From assembly GCA_026075535.2 (NCBI GenBank), contig AP026541.1, forward strand, positions 2,418,001 through 2,482,000: DNA of 64,000 nucleotides, read 5' to 3'. Of the stretch, positions 41,501 through 52,039 are shown in pieces. The stretch's first letter is position 1, and each line of letters begins with the position of its first letter. Origin of the DNA: Tricholoma matsutake (taxonomy: Eukaryota > Basidiomycota > Agaricomycetes > Agaricales > Tricholomataceae). The position numbers and the translations under genes were made by a program. The notes beneath the pieces are model-generated. The model was not told where the DNA came from and did no database searches. It saw only the letters and a program-made list of their open reading frames with translations.

Positions 41501-41599
41501 TAGGTGGGGGAGGGTAAATTACAGCCAGTCTGGTGCTTGGTTCTTGGGACCAGACCTTTAAGCACTAGACTTGACTACTTGGCCTCTTGCTTTCAAGAT

Positions 41600-42080
41600 G
41601 TAAACTCAATAAGGTGTGGTCAATACCATCAGGCACTGGGTGCAAGCCACAATACTGCATGAAAAGTATTGTGAAAGTATCTTGATATTATTTCTAATAT
41701 TGTTAACATACTTTGCTAAAAGTATTTTAATAGTATTGTACCATATTTTGACAGTACTGAACAATACTGAAGGTACTGAAGTAGTATTCTAGATTAGTAT
41801 GCATAGTGGCAAAATATCCCTTGGTGAGTATAATAACCATATTAGGAGTACTTCCACAATACTACCACAATACCTTCTCAGACATATTTTGCTGTGCAGC
41901 AGACAGTGAGGTTAAGATGATTATCTTACTGTAAAGAGGGAATGAGTAAGGAAGTAAAAGCAAAAGACATGAATATACTAGATTAACCCCTGTCTCAGGT
42001 CAATGTGAGATGCGGGTTGATGAGTATGATGAGCAGGAATAGAGTGGGGGCACAAGTTGACATGGGGTGTTGGGGAGAGG
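41600..42080. other. No gene; AGTATT/AATACT-rich stretch
   Basis: Short AGTATT, AGTACT and AATACT motifs recur between 41660 and 41890, suggesting a decayed small element. Nothing else was recognised. Confidence 0.4.
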
Positions 42081-43321
42081 AAAATGGATGAGTTAAATGG
42101 GTGAATAAATGGATGAATTGTGATATGCACCTAATATGCAGAGGTTGAAGTGTATGCAAACTAGTCGATAGATATGAGGGGAGTCATGTAGAGAGTAAAG
42201 GTATTACTCACGGACCAGAGAAGGAAGTTAGTTTTAAGGGCAATTATGTAGTCTGAATTGGATATTTTGTGAGAAATCTACGAAGAGTACAAACATAAAT
42301 CTATCTGCAGATGGAAGTGAGACCGGTGAAAGGAGGAGAATAAATAAAATGATACTTACCTACCGAAGACCCTTTGTATATCGTGTAGATCATACACAAC
42401 ATCTTTGCCATTGTCATCTAAGACAAGCAGGCCACTGACACATGTTTGCTCTAACTAGCTATTTATATAGTTAGAGAAGAGGAGGAGCAATGGGATAGAA
42501 ACTCACCACTACTTCCCGCTGCCTTCTGCGCCCACACTTTTTGACCAAGAAACAATAATCGTAGCAATGAAACATTGCTTTCCTGGAATGCAGGCCAATG
42601 AAGACCTTATATCTGTGCTGTGATGAGTGAGAGGTTGAATAGAACACAGGGAGAATAGACAGACATAACTTAAACAGGCGGGAATGTTGGATGATTGGTG
42701 TGCATGATACACAAAGCATGGGTGTAGTGGATTGTGGTTGGGTGGGAAGAAGTGCTGAAGTGAGTTGGACATGAGTGGATGTGAGTAGTGATTGTTGAGG
42801 GCCATAGGTTCTAGTGTCCTTGTTGAGAGGGGAAGAACCTGTGAGAGATGTCAGCACAAGAGTAGTCCATTGTGCAGGTTGAAGCACAATGGAGGCACCA
42901 TAATCAGCACAATGGACCACTCTTGTGCTGACATCTCTCGAAGGTTCTTCCTCTCCCAACATGGACACTAGAATCCATGGTAGATGATAACAGCAAAGAT
43001 GTTGTGTACAATCTACATGATATATGGAGGGTCTTCGGTAGGTAAGTATCATTTTATTTATTCTCCTCCTTTCATCAGTCTCACTTCCATCTGCAGATAG
43101 ATTTATATTTGTACTCTTTGTAGATTTCTTACAGAATATCCAATTTCAGACTACATAATTGCCCTTAAAACTAACTTCCTTCTCCAGGCTGTGAGTAATA
43201 CCTTTACTCTCTACATGACTCCCCTCATATGTATCAACTAGCTTGCATACACTTCAACCTCTGTGTATTAGGTGCATGTCACAGTTCATCCATTTATTCA
43301 CCTGTTTAACTTGTTCATTTT
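42081..43321. repeat. Large inverted duplication with a 373-bp one-sided insertion
   Basis: 42081-42428 pairs with 42985-43321, and 42802-42890 pairs with 42891-42980 (turn near 42890). 42429-42801 has no partner. Both arms contain the same exon-like end (KDVVY-LHDI-RVFGR) followed by GTAAGT. A 193-residue frame across the turn is probably a by-product. Confidence 0.85.
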
Positions 43322-43339
43322 TCCTTATGGTGTGTCCAC

Positions 43340-43629
43340 CCTGACTCATGGGTTGTTGTGCTGATTATGTGGAGGGTGAGGGTGATGAGGAAGGTGAGGG
43401 AGAAGCAGAGGTGGAAGTGTAGGGGTACAAAATTCTTTTTATTTTGTTTTTTTGGCTGTAATGAAATCTGTTTCTGAGTCCTAACTGAGCAAATGAGTAA
43501 GGTGAAAAGGCTCAAGCAGGTAATGGACTGGGTTTCTGCAGGTAACAGCTGTGGAAATCCACAAGGAGTTCTTGGGCATGGTCAAGTTCCATAACAGGTA
43601 GCCAGGAGGTTTCTTCATCGGTTCCCTGG
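43340..43629 (-). pseudogene. Gypsy B, 3' fragment left of the inserted gypsy A
   Basis: It aligns with gypsy A 45030-45350: first the acidic tail of the antisense frame (GAGGAAGGTGAGGGAGAAGC), then the chromodomain C-terminus region (CAGGAGGTTTCTTCATCGGTTCCCTGGTAACC). It ends exactly at the target duplication of gypsy A. Confidence 0.75.
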
Positions 43630-43634
43630 TAACC

Positions 43635-44172
43635 TGTTAAGATCTGATTCCGAAAGGGGAGTCATCGGATTTCTGGTTGGACCCAGAACGATTGAAGTTG
43701 ACAGGCAGGAGTGGGATCCCAATGGAATTCTGAGGTGAGGGTTATTGGGACAGGTAGGACTTGGCTTCAGCTTGGAAGAAGCTGCGCCCTTCTCCTCGTC
43801 AAGTGTCCTAATTTCAGATAACATAAGAAGAGGGGTTTGGAGGTCTGGAGGTTTCCATAGGGGACGAGTAAGTTTTGAGAAGACTTAAGAGAGACAAATG
43901 AGAATGAAGGTAGAGTTGGATTAATTGGGTGACTTTGTCGATTTACAAACTGGCAATACAAAACAAAAGTAGGTAGCTTAAATACTAAAGGCCGGAGTTT
44001 CCGAGGCTGTGGTAATATAAAAACTGGCTTCTGAGGCAATTCCTGAAACTGTTTCATCTAATTGGAAATGAGGGAATATTGCCTTCTAGGCAGTGCTGCT
44101 GATAGGAGGTGGGCAGTGTTGCAAGGCAGCCAGAAAAGCGGCGGAAATGATTGGAAATCCACAGTCTTGACA
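43635..44172 (-). repeat. Gypsy A 3' LTR
   Basis: 538 bp. The adjoining minus-strand GGGGGAAATAC at 44173-44183 is a good polypurine tract. Confidence 0.93.
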
Positions 44173-44314
44173 GTATTTCCCCCTTAGTGCCCAGCCTATG
44201 AGGCACATGAATGTTTGAATCCACATCGGGTATGTTGATTTTGATGGGTTCCCAGGTTCTTCTTTCAACCATCACTACTTCCACCACTTCAACTCCCATT
44301 CACTACTATCTCCA

Positions 44315-45133
44315 ATGTCTTCACACACAGACAAGATCATGGCTCTCAAGGTGCAGCAAGAAAAGCTGATGGAAGAGCTCCGGCTGGAGGAAGAAGCAAG
44401 GGAAGCTGAGGAGTGCAGGGTTGCCGAGGAGGCTGCAAGGGAGGCAGCCAGGGTGGAGGCAGAGAACAAATCCGTGGAGGAGGAGCGGAAGAAAATGGCT
44501 GCTGCCAAGAGGGCAGAAAAGAAATGGAAAGCTGTGGAGGCTGACAAGGCTGAGGGGAGTGCCTCCCCCAAGAAGAAGGTGAAAGGAAAAGTGAGGGCAG
44601 AGGGACCGGAGTCTGAGGTGCGGCTGCAAGCCGCCATACCATGCAAAAGGTGAGTACGATGTCCTCTCATGCATTTCTGTGCTAACTTTGAGTAGATGTT
44701 TAAATTTGAAGTTGGTTTCCAGGTGGGGACCTGGGGTCGCACATGCAAGCCCTGCACCAAGGTGAAGCACAAGTGTGAGGAAGTGGTCTGGAAAGGGCAG
44801 GAGTTACCGGGCGGATCCAGAGTGGGGAGTAATGAGGGCGTGATGGAGTTGTTGAGGGAATTTGTGGGGGCAGTAAAAGGGGTGAAGAAGGAGCTCCGGG
44901 AGCTCCAGGTGATCAGTGAGGGAGTTTTGGCCCTCCAGGACTCCCTGGTGGATATCCATGGGGCCCTGGATCTGGAGTGGAACCAGGTGTCTGAGGAGGA
45001 AGAGGAGGAAGAGGATGAAGAGGATGAAGAGGATGAAGAGGACAGAGAAGAGGAGGACAAGGAGGTGGAGGGAGAGCAGCCTATTTTGGCATGGGAAGTG
45101 GGGGGTGAGGAAGTGAGTGGGAATAGGGAATAG
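44315..45133 (+). CDS. Antisense accessory gene in gypsy A: coiled-coil and Cys-cluster protein with acidic tail
   Basis: Exon 1 (from 44315) encodes a long charged coiled coil (Glu/Lys/Arg/Ala) with a basic SPKKKVKGKVR patch near residue 90, a possible nuclear signal. A probable intron (GTGAGT at 44650, TGCTAAC branch, TTTCCAG at 44722) leads to exon 2, starting GTWGRTCKPCTKVKHKC, which is a Cys-x2-Cys-x6-Cys cluster. A helical segment and a run of Glu/Asp follow, to 45133. With these sites the two exons are out of phase by one base, so either an indel has broken it or another splice pair is used. It lies antisense to the retroelement genes, between the chromodomain and 3' LTR. Gypsy B keeps a trace of the same frame. 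I have seen similar proteins in mushroom genomes but know no function. Confidence 0.55.
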
Positions 45134-45299
45134 GGATCCAGCGGGGATCTGAAAATAAATAGTTTTCATTTTATTGTTTTTATTTGTAGAAATGAATGTC
45201 GTCTTCAAAGGAGTTGTATGATTGTTAAGTGGAGAGAGGACCAGGTTTCCCCAGGTAACGAGTGTGGTAGTCCGTAATGAGTTCCTGAGTGTGATCAAG

Positions 45300-48200
45300 T
45301 TCTGTAGCGGGAAGCCAGGAGGTTTCTTTGTCAGTTCCTTGATAACCTTCCCACCACACAAAGTAGAGTAACTTGCATCATCGGCGGTTGTCGATTTTTG
45401 AGTCAAGGATTTCCATGATCTCGTACTCCAGTTCATTGTCTATGATGACTGGAGGAGGCGGAGGCTGAATATGATTAGGAATTGTGTTGGGAGTATCTTC
45501 TTCCAGTTGGGAGAGATGGAATACCAGGTGGACAGCCCAGAAGTCAAAGGGTAATCGAGTGGATACCCAGATGGGCAATGATTTTGAAAGGGCCATAGAA
45601 CTTTTCTGAGAGCTTCTTGGAGGGTCGTGTCATGTGTAAGTGCTCGCCCTTGACGAAGGCGTAGTCGCCAATTTTGAAGTCAGGAGCGGGAGAGCGACGC
45701 TTATCCACAGGGCCTTGATTGTGCTTCTGTGCTTCAGCAAGTTGCTTTTGGAGTTCCTGGTGGAGGTCATTAAGGTTGACCACAAAATGGCATGCACATT
45801 GTAAGGCTAGTTCATGCTGCGGGAAATCCATAATGTTTGGGTGGTAACCCTTGTTGGTGAAGAAGGGTGAAACTCCGGTGGAGGCCGAAGGAGCATTGTT
45901 GTAAGCAAATTCCCCCAAAGGTAAAAGCTGAGACCAGTTGTCCTGTTGGTAGTTGCAGAAAATTTGCAAGTACTATTCAAGGGTCTGATTAAGGCATTCA
46001 GTTTGTCTGTTGCCTTCAGGATGGTAACCCAAAGTGAAGTGGATTTTCATGTCCAGGGCTTGTCCGAGTGAGCAGAAGAAATGAGAGATGAACTTGGAAC
46101 CCTGGTTGCAGGTGACATGAGAAGGAACACCATGTTTGGAGAAGACATGCATGACAAAGAGATTAGCGAGTTCTTGTGCCGTGATTTCATTTAGAGTGGG
46201 GATGAAGATACCCTGCTTGGAAAGTCAATCCACCATGACTAGGATGGCAGTGTGACCATTGGAATCTGGTAACTGTTTGATGAAGTCCATGAAAATTGAG
46301 TTCCAAGGTCTTTCCAGGACTGGAAGTTGCTTTAGGAATCCATAGGGTTTGTGTTGGGGTGATTTGGAGCATTTGCAGGTAGTACGAGACTTGCAAAAGT
46401 CCTGCACCAAGGTGCAGAGATTAGGCCAAACATATTCCCATCAGATAAGTTGAAGGGTCTTGTTTTGCCCATAGTGTCCTGAGAGGATATGGCCGTGCTT
46501 GTATTGTAGGACTTTGAGACAGAGGTCTGCAACATCTGGAATGTAAATCCGGTCGAAGTGGCGGAGCAGTCCGCTGTCATCTAGCGACCAATTTGGAGCG
46601 GATGGTGACAGAAGGTGTGAGGATGAGATGGGATCAAGAGGGAGTGAGGATCAGATGTTGTTGTGGAGTTTTTCAACATCCATGAGAATGGCTTGTCAAA
46701 TGATAGGAGTGGCCAGGAAAGTGGCTTGGAGGGAGGATGTGAGTTGTTCTTGCATAAAGACTGGATGGAAATTGCTCAGATTTACCAAAGCGAAGTCACT
46801 ATTTCCCCCTTTGTGGTAGATGTCCCAGCGTCTAGTGAGTGCATCGGGTTTAGCCCCTAGTTTACCAGGGCGGAAGTGGATGGCAAGATTGAACTGTGAA
46901 AGGTATTCTGACCACCGAGCTTGACGATGAGTGAGGAGTTTTGTGGTGCTGAAGTATTCCAGGTTTATGTGATCTGTGACCACATCTACCAGGTTTCCGG
47001 AACCTTCTAGGTACTGCCGCCAGTGTTTGAAAGCTTCAAAGATAGCCAGAAGTTCCTTATTGTGGGTGTCGTAGTTCAATTCAGCTGGGTTGAAGGAACG
47101 TGAGTGGAATGCAACTGGGTGGATTTCCCCATCCAGAGTATAGATGGAAAGGATAGCTGCTAAGGCATAGTCTGAGGCATCAGTCTCCAGGATAATGTGG
47201 GAGTCCAGAAGCCATTGAGTGAGTACTGGGGCATGAGTGAATTCTTCTTTTAATTTGTTGAAGGCTTCTTGACATTTCTTGCCACAGTCCCAAGGCATGT
47301 GCTTCCGGGTGAGTCAGGTGAGAGGGATCACAATGTTGGAATATCCATGAATGAAATGTCGGTAGAAGTTGCAAAATCCAAGGAAGGATTGGACGTCCTT
47401 AACCTTTCGAGGTTCAGGCCAATTGAGTATGGTTTTGACTTTGTCTTCGGACATCCAGAGCCCATTCAGAGACAGGATGAACCCCAAGTATTCCACACTG
47501 TCTTTGTGAAACTCACATTTCTGTGGAGCAGCATAGAGTCCATTTTTCTGGAGTCTTTGGAGAACCTCCTTGATGTGAGCCTTATGTTGACTCATGTCAT
47601 TAGAGTAGATGAGGATATCATCAAGGTAGACAATGACACTGACATCTAATAGGTCACTGAAGATGTCGTTCATGAGGCACTGGAATGCAGCAGCTGCGTT
47701 GGTGAGTCCGAATGCAACCACCAGCCATTCAAAATAACTGTAGCACGTGCGGAAAGTGGTGTTCCATTCATCTCCCTCAGCAATGCAGACTAAGTGATAG
47801 GCAGGCCTGAGGTCAATTTTGTGAACATGCGGGCTTTCCCCAGAGAGTCCAGGAGATCCGAGATTAGCGGAAGTGGGTAGCGGTCCTTCTTTGAAATGTG
47901 ATTGAGACCACGGTAGTCGACACAAAGACAGAGACTCCTGTCCTTTTTCTTGACAAAGAGAATAGGAGCACCATGAGGTGATTTGGAGGGGTGGATGAAG
48001 CCTAAGCAAACATTTTCTTCAATGAATATCTGGAGGGCCTCAAGCTCAGAGGGAGAGAGGGAGTACATGCAACTGGGAGTTGGGGGAGCATTATCCTCTG
48101 TCTCTATCTTGAGGTCATAAGGATGATGTAGGGAAGGGTGTCAGCTTTCTGTTTGTTAAAGACATCTGCAAATTTGTGATATTCTTCGGGAACATTGGAA

Positions 48201-48780
48201 AGGTCTACTGGATTCCCAGCTGCTACTGAGGATTTGTCCATTAGTCCTTCCAGGGAGAATGTCATCTGAAAGGCAACAGCCCCAGGAAGTTTGCTCACCC
48301 ACATGTAAGCGGCAGCATTGATGAAAGATATTTCAGGAGGTATGAGCTTTGGAGGTTTGGTGACAACTGGGTTTTTGTGGGTTTCCACTGGAAGGTTCGG
48401 AGGTGGAGGTGACTCACTCAAGATAGGAGAGTCAGGAGATGTCGAGGGGGCAGGACCTCTTAGCACTGCAGAGCAGAAATTTATTTGGCCTGAAGACCAG
48501 TCAATCAATGGATTGTATTGCTTCAGCCAGTTATGACCAAGAACTGCAGAACAGGAAGAGTCCAGTGAGGTTACATAAAATGCCAGATTGAACACTTCAC
48601 CAGATGGAAATGTGACTGGGCTTGGGTTATGCTGGAGTTACAAGTCCCATCAAATAGTTGGAGTCCGATCGGGTGGATGGTTTTGGTACTAAGGTGGTTG
48701 TCCTGCACAAATATTGAATCTAAGAAACAATGTGAGGAACCAGCATCCATATGAGTTTGGATTTTATTGGAAAGGTCAAT
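45300..48780 (-). pseudogene. Gypsy A pol: protease, reverse transcriptase, RNase H, integrase, chromodomain
   Basis: Protease region: MDAGSSHCFLDS near 48750 and SAVLGHNWLKQYNP near 48540. Reverse transcriptase: [36 protein letters not shown] and [12 protein letters not shown] (47640). RNase H: ETDASDYALAAILS and AFHSRSF (47190-47090). Integrase: GHILSGHYGQNKT, a core with ILVMVD and HPEGNRQTE, then the GPF region. Chromodomain: ELEYEIMEILDSK ... LYFVWWEGYQGTDKETSWLP (45430-45310). A lost A near 47828 shifts frame within FTKIDL, and stops occur at several points including TGA at 45378. The product would be inactive. The chromodomain, a targeting module that binds modified histone tails, places it among chromoviruses. 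Confidence 0.9.
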
Positions 48781-48910
48781 AGTAGTACAGTGAGGGTCCT
48801 GAGGGATTCAGGATCAGAAAGAGCAGATGCGTTGAGATGGACCTAAGCAGCCAGCTGGGAAAGGTCAATGCAACCCTCAGCCCCAATGGCATGTTCCTGA
48901 GGGTTGTGGA

Positions 48911-50306
48911 CTATTTGTTTGAGTCTGCAAAGTCTGGCTTGGACTCAGTGACTGCGGCAGCACGAGCTTTGGCTGCCTTAGCCTTCTGACAATTTCTGGC
49001 TCCATGTCCTTTCTCACCGCAGTAGAGGCAAAGTCCTTCCTTCATGCAGTGTTCGTGCTCATCTCCAGTTAATTTACCGTCTTTTCCCAACTTGTCAGAA
49101 ATAGAATTCTTTGGTTTGTCCTTCTGGGAGTGACTTTTTGGTATGGAAGAAGTGCTGGGAGAGAACTGGTGTGTGTGGTTGGTGTTGGACGAGGGCTGGG
49201 TTTTGGACTGAGTGTTATAGTTGGAATTAGGAGAACCTTTAGAATCCTTCTTCCCAGAGGGTGTGGAATTCCCAGGGGTCTTTGACTCTAAGTGGGTTTC
49301 TTCTTCCTGCATCCAATAGATGTTGTCAGCATTTTGGGCTTTAAGACGTAGGGATCCTAGGTTATCAGGTCGTCCCCCCCATAAGACTTCTATGCAGAGA
49401 TGGAGCAGAAGACTGTGGAAATACTGGTCACATAGAGCAGCCTCATTCCAGTTGACCCAGGAGGCTAATTCCCAGAAATCCACATTATACTTCACTATTC
49501 TTCCACCCTTCTTCATTGTGAGTTCTGAAAGGGCTTTCTCCACATCCCCGACAGGGTCATGAGGACCAAAGTTACTTTCCAATTCACTAAGGAATACCTC
49601 ATAGTTCCACATCCAATGGGCAGAATTTGTTGGGTCGTTTAGCCCAGGTTCAAACCAGCTAAGGGCTGACCCCTTGAGGTAGGAGAGGATGAATAGAATC
49701 TTCTTTTTGTCAGAGGCAAAAACCTGAGGACGATCATGGAAGTGAAGGTTGCACGAGACTAGGAAGTTCCAAAGTTTCTAGGGGTTTTCCCCATCAAAAG
49801 TGTCAGGGTCCCTAACTTTGATTTTCTCAGATTTGGGTGCTTGGTTCTGCTGGAGGGTTCAGAGACTATCCAAGAGCATCGAGGAACCTATCTCCTGGAT
49901 CAGGATTTCCACCATTGGGAGGTTGAGAGTCAGCAGGGTCATCAGGATCAGGGTCATTCCCAGGGCCATCCAGACTGCTGGGGTCGTCAGGTCCACTGGG
50001 AAGTCCATCCTCTTTACCTGGACCTTCCTTGTTGAAGGGGTTAGGTTGCCTGACATTCTCCACATACTCAAGTGGAGTCATATTCCAAGGGGTCTCTGGA
50101 GGCTGGGACATAAGGTTTGCACTGATGGAGGGTGCACTGGAACCAATTTGTTGGAAGATGTTGGATGGTCTGGTGGATGCACCAAAAGTCGAGGTGTGTC
50201 CAGGTGAAGAGAGTATTGAGTGGCAGATTGCTGATAATCCTGGTACCATGCCAGCACAGCGAGAGTTTCTTGTAGTTTGTTGAGTCTGTGACTCAGTAGG
50301 AGCCAT
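48911..50306 (-). pseudogene. Gypsy A gag
   Basis: It starts near 50306 (MAPTESQTQQT), then a Pro/Asp/Gly-rich linker, RDPDTFDGENP, SYLKGSALSWFEPGL, WELASWVNWNEAALCDQYF and the zinc knuckle CLYCGEKGHGARNC (C-x2-C-x4-H-x4-C) near 49020. Stops after DALG and after GENP and a frame change near 49840 break it. It packages element RNA in the intact family. Confidence 0.88.
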
Positions 50307-50366
50307 AGAGGGGTTAACTGATGGAGTGTGTTAGTTTTGATGAGAGAAGTGTGAGTTTGTAAATAC

Positions 50367-50915
50367 TGTTAAGATCTGATTCTGAAAGGGGAGTCATCGG
50401 ATTTCCAGTCAGACCCAGAACAATTGAAGTTGACAGGCAGGAGTGGGATCCCAATGGAATTCCAAGGTGAGGGTTATTGGGACAGGTAGGACTTGACTTC
50501 AGCTTGTAAGAAGCTGTGCTCTTCTCCTTGTCAAGTGTCCTAATTTCAGATAACATAAGAAGAGGGGTTTGGAGGTCCGGAGGTTTCTGTAGGGGATGAG
50601 TAAGTTTTGAGAAGACTTAAGAGAGACAAATGAGAACGAAGGTAGAGTTGGATTAATTGGGTGACTTTGTCGATTTACAAACTGGCAATACAAAATGAAA
50701 GTAGCTTGCTTAAATACTAAAGGTCAGAGTTTCTGAGGCTGTGGTAATATGAAAACCAGCGTCTGAGGCAATTCCTGAAACCGTTTCATCCAATTGGAAA
50801 TGAGGGAATATTGCCTTCTAGGCAGTGCTGCTGATAGGAGGTCGGCAGTGTTGCAAGGCAGCTGGAAAAGCAGCAGAAATGATTGGAAATCCGGTCGGAG
50901 GAATTGGTCTTGACA
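50367..50915 (-). repeat. Gypsy A 5' LTR
   Basis: 549 bp. It has 11 extra bases near its outer end (CGGTCGGAGGA) relative to the other LTR. Confidence 0.92.
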
Positions 50916-50933
50916 TAACCTTCCCATTGTACA

Positions 50934-52039
50934 TAGTGATTTGAAGTCAGGTTACCCTAACTGGAAATAACCAGAACCTGACTGAACTCTGACCAGAACT
51001 GACCAAACTTTCCATCATAGTCAGGGCCTTTCATTTGTGTCATGGTTCAGTCAGGGAGACCCGCGGCACTGTTGTGAACCAACTCTGACCAGCTCTGACT
51101 GGTTATGATGGAGCTCAAGGGACTTAAAAACATATAAGGATATAATATTAATAATACAATAAAAAACTATAGAAGTAGTTTAAAAATAACATAAGTGGGG
51201 CATGCGCAACTTTTAGAGTGAGGTGTTCAGAGGCTTATATAGGTTGGGAGAGTGCACGGACCATTTGCACCTATTTGGTAGTCATGTGCGTATCAAATGA
51301 TATTGGCAGATGTGTGCTGGCAGACAAACCTTTCATAACTCGATCAGTTGTGGGCCGATTAAAAAACAGATTATGGCTTTTGAATCAGCATAAAAATCCG
51401 GTTCAGACAGTATACAGAACATTCTAATTAAAAGCGATATAAACATTTTTAAGAAGTGGTGGGAACCCAGACTTCTATATACTGTCCAAACCGGATTTTT
51501 ACGCCAATTCAAATGCCATAATCTGTTTTTTAATCGGCCCACAACTGATTGAGTTATGAACGGTTTTGTCTGCCAGCACACATCTGCCAATATCATTTGA
51601 TATGCACATGACTACCAAATAGGTGCAAATGGTCCATGCACTCTCCCAACCTATATAAGCCTCTGAACACCTCACTCTAAAAGTCAGGCATGCCCCACTT
51701 ATGTTATTTTTAAACTACTTCTATAGTTTTTCTATTGTATTATTAATAGTGTTCTTGTCTGCCTCGCAGTTCATATAATATAGAATATAAATAGATAATC
51801 TCTTCTTTTAATTATGGTTCTCAGATCTGGTGACTGGTCAGAGCTGGTTAGCACCGGTTCTGACTGAGTTCAGCCAGAACCGACTAGAACTGGTTCTATA
51901 CCTGAACCTGACCACTCCTGACTGGTTAGGGGTGGTTCAGTTAGGTTCTTAGGCAATTTGAAAGGCCAATGAACTGGTCAGGGTTCGGTTAGGCTAAAAT
52001 AGGGCTGAAAACCAAACCTGACTGAACTTTCAAACACTA
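50934..52039. mobile_element. TAGTGTTT-family hAT-like element at a deletion junction in gypsy B
   Basis: Left tip TAGTGATTTGAAGTCAGG, right tip (minus) TAGTGTTTGAAAGTTCAG, with many CTGACTGG/AACCAG subterminal motifs. The flanking octamers ATTGTACA and GTGGAAAG do not match. Left of it lies gypsy B chromodomain sequence, right of it gypsy B reverse transcriptase, so about 2.4 kb of B is missing at this point. Confidence 0.8.
51146..51748. repeat. Foldback core with arms of about 290 bp
   Basis: The arms start TATTAATAATACAAT and end in its complement. They pair almost throughout, with a turn near 51440. The layout matches 7201-7676 inside 6974-7893. Confidence 0.9.

Larger units (their letters stand above)
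39076..41535. mobile_element. Inverted-repeat element with tRNA-like ends and an exon-intron array
   Basis: The left tip CTGGAGTACTTTACACTCCC and the right tip (minus) CTGGCTGTAATTTACCCTCC are followed on both sides by the CCCACCTATTCYGG block. Inside, in order: Ser/His-codon-like CAC repeats, the 151-bp array, hairpins, GC hairpin/T-tract units, a tRNA-like segment and a 20-bp minisatellite. No transposase frame is present. Confidence 0.65.
38905..41570. mobile_element. Probable TAGTGTTT-family hAT-like shell around another element
   Basis: The right end reads, on minus, TAGTGCTTAAAGGTCTGGTC. The left end has a degenerate TTAAGGACTG...GGTCCTGAACC. GGTCC/AACTGG subterminal motifs lie inside both ends. 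No 8-bp duplication was found, so the limits are approximate. Confidence 0.45.
43635..50915 (-). mobile_element. Gypsy A: complete Ty3/gypsy chromodomain element
   Basis: 7281 bp with LTRs at 43635-44172 and 50367-50915, tips TGTTAAG...CTTGACA and a perfect 5-bp duplication TAACC (43630-43634 and 50916-50920). The order gag, protease, reverse transcriptase, RNase H, integrase, chromodomain runs on minus. A plus-strand antisense gene lies between the chromodomain and the 3' LTR. The LTRs differ by one 11-nt indel and dozens of mostly transitional changes, so this is an old copy. It sits inside gypsy B. Confidence 0.95.

Noticed and set aside
42471..43052. 193-codon minus-strand frame
   Set aside because: It crosses the turn of an inverted duplication and antisense exon-intron sequence; no domain was recognised.
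44275..45060. 261-codon minus-strand Ser-rich frame
   Set aside because: It is antisense to the coiled-coil/acidic gene; GAG/GAA repeats read as Ser, Leu or Phe runs.
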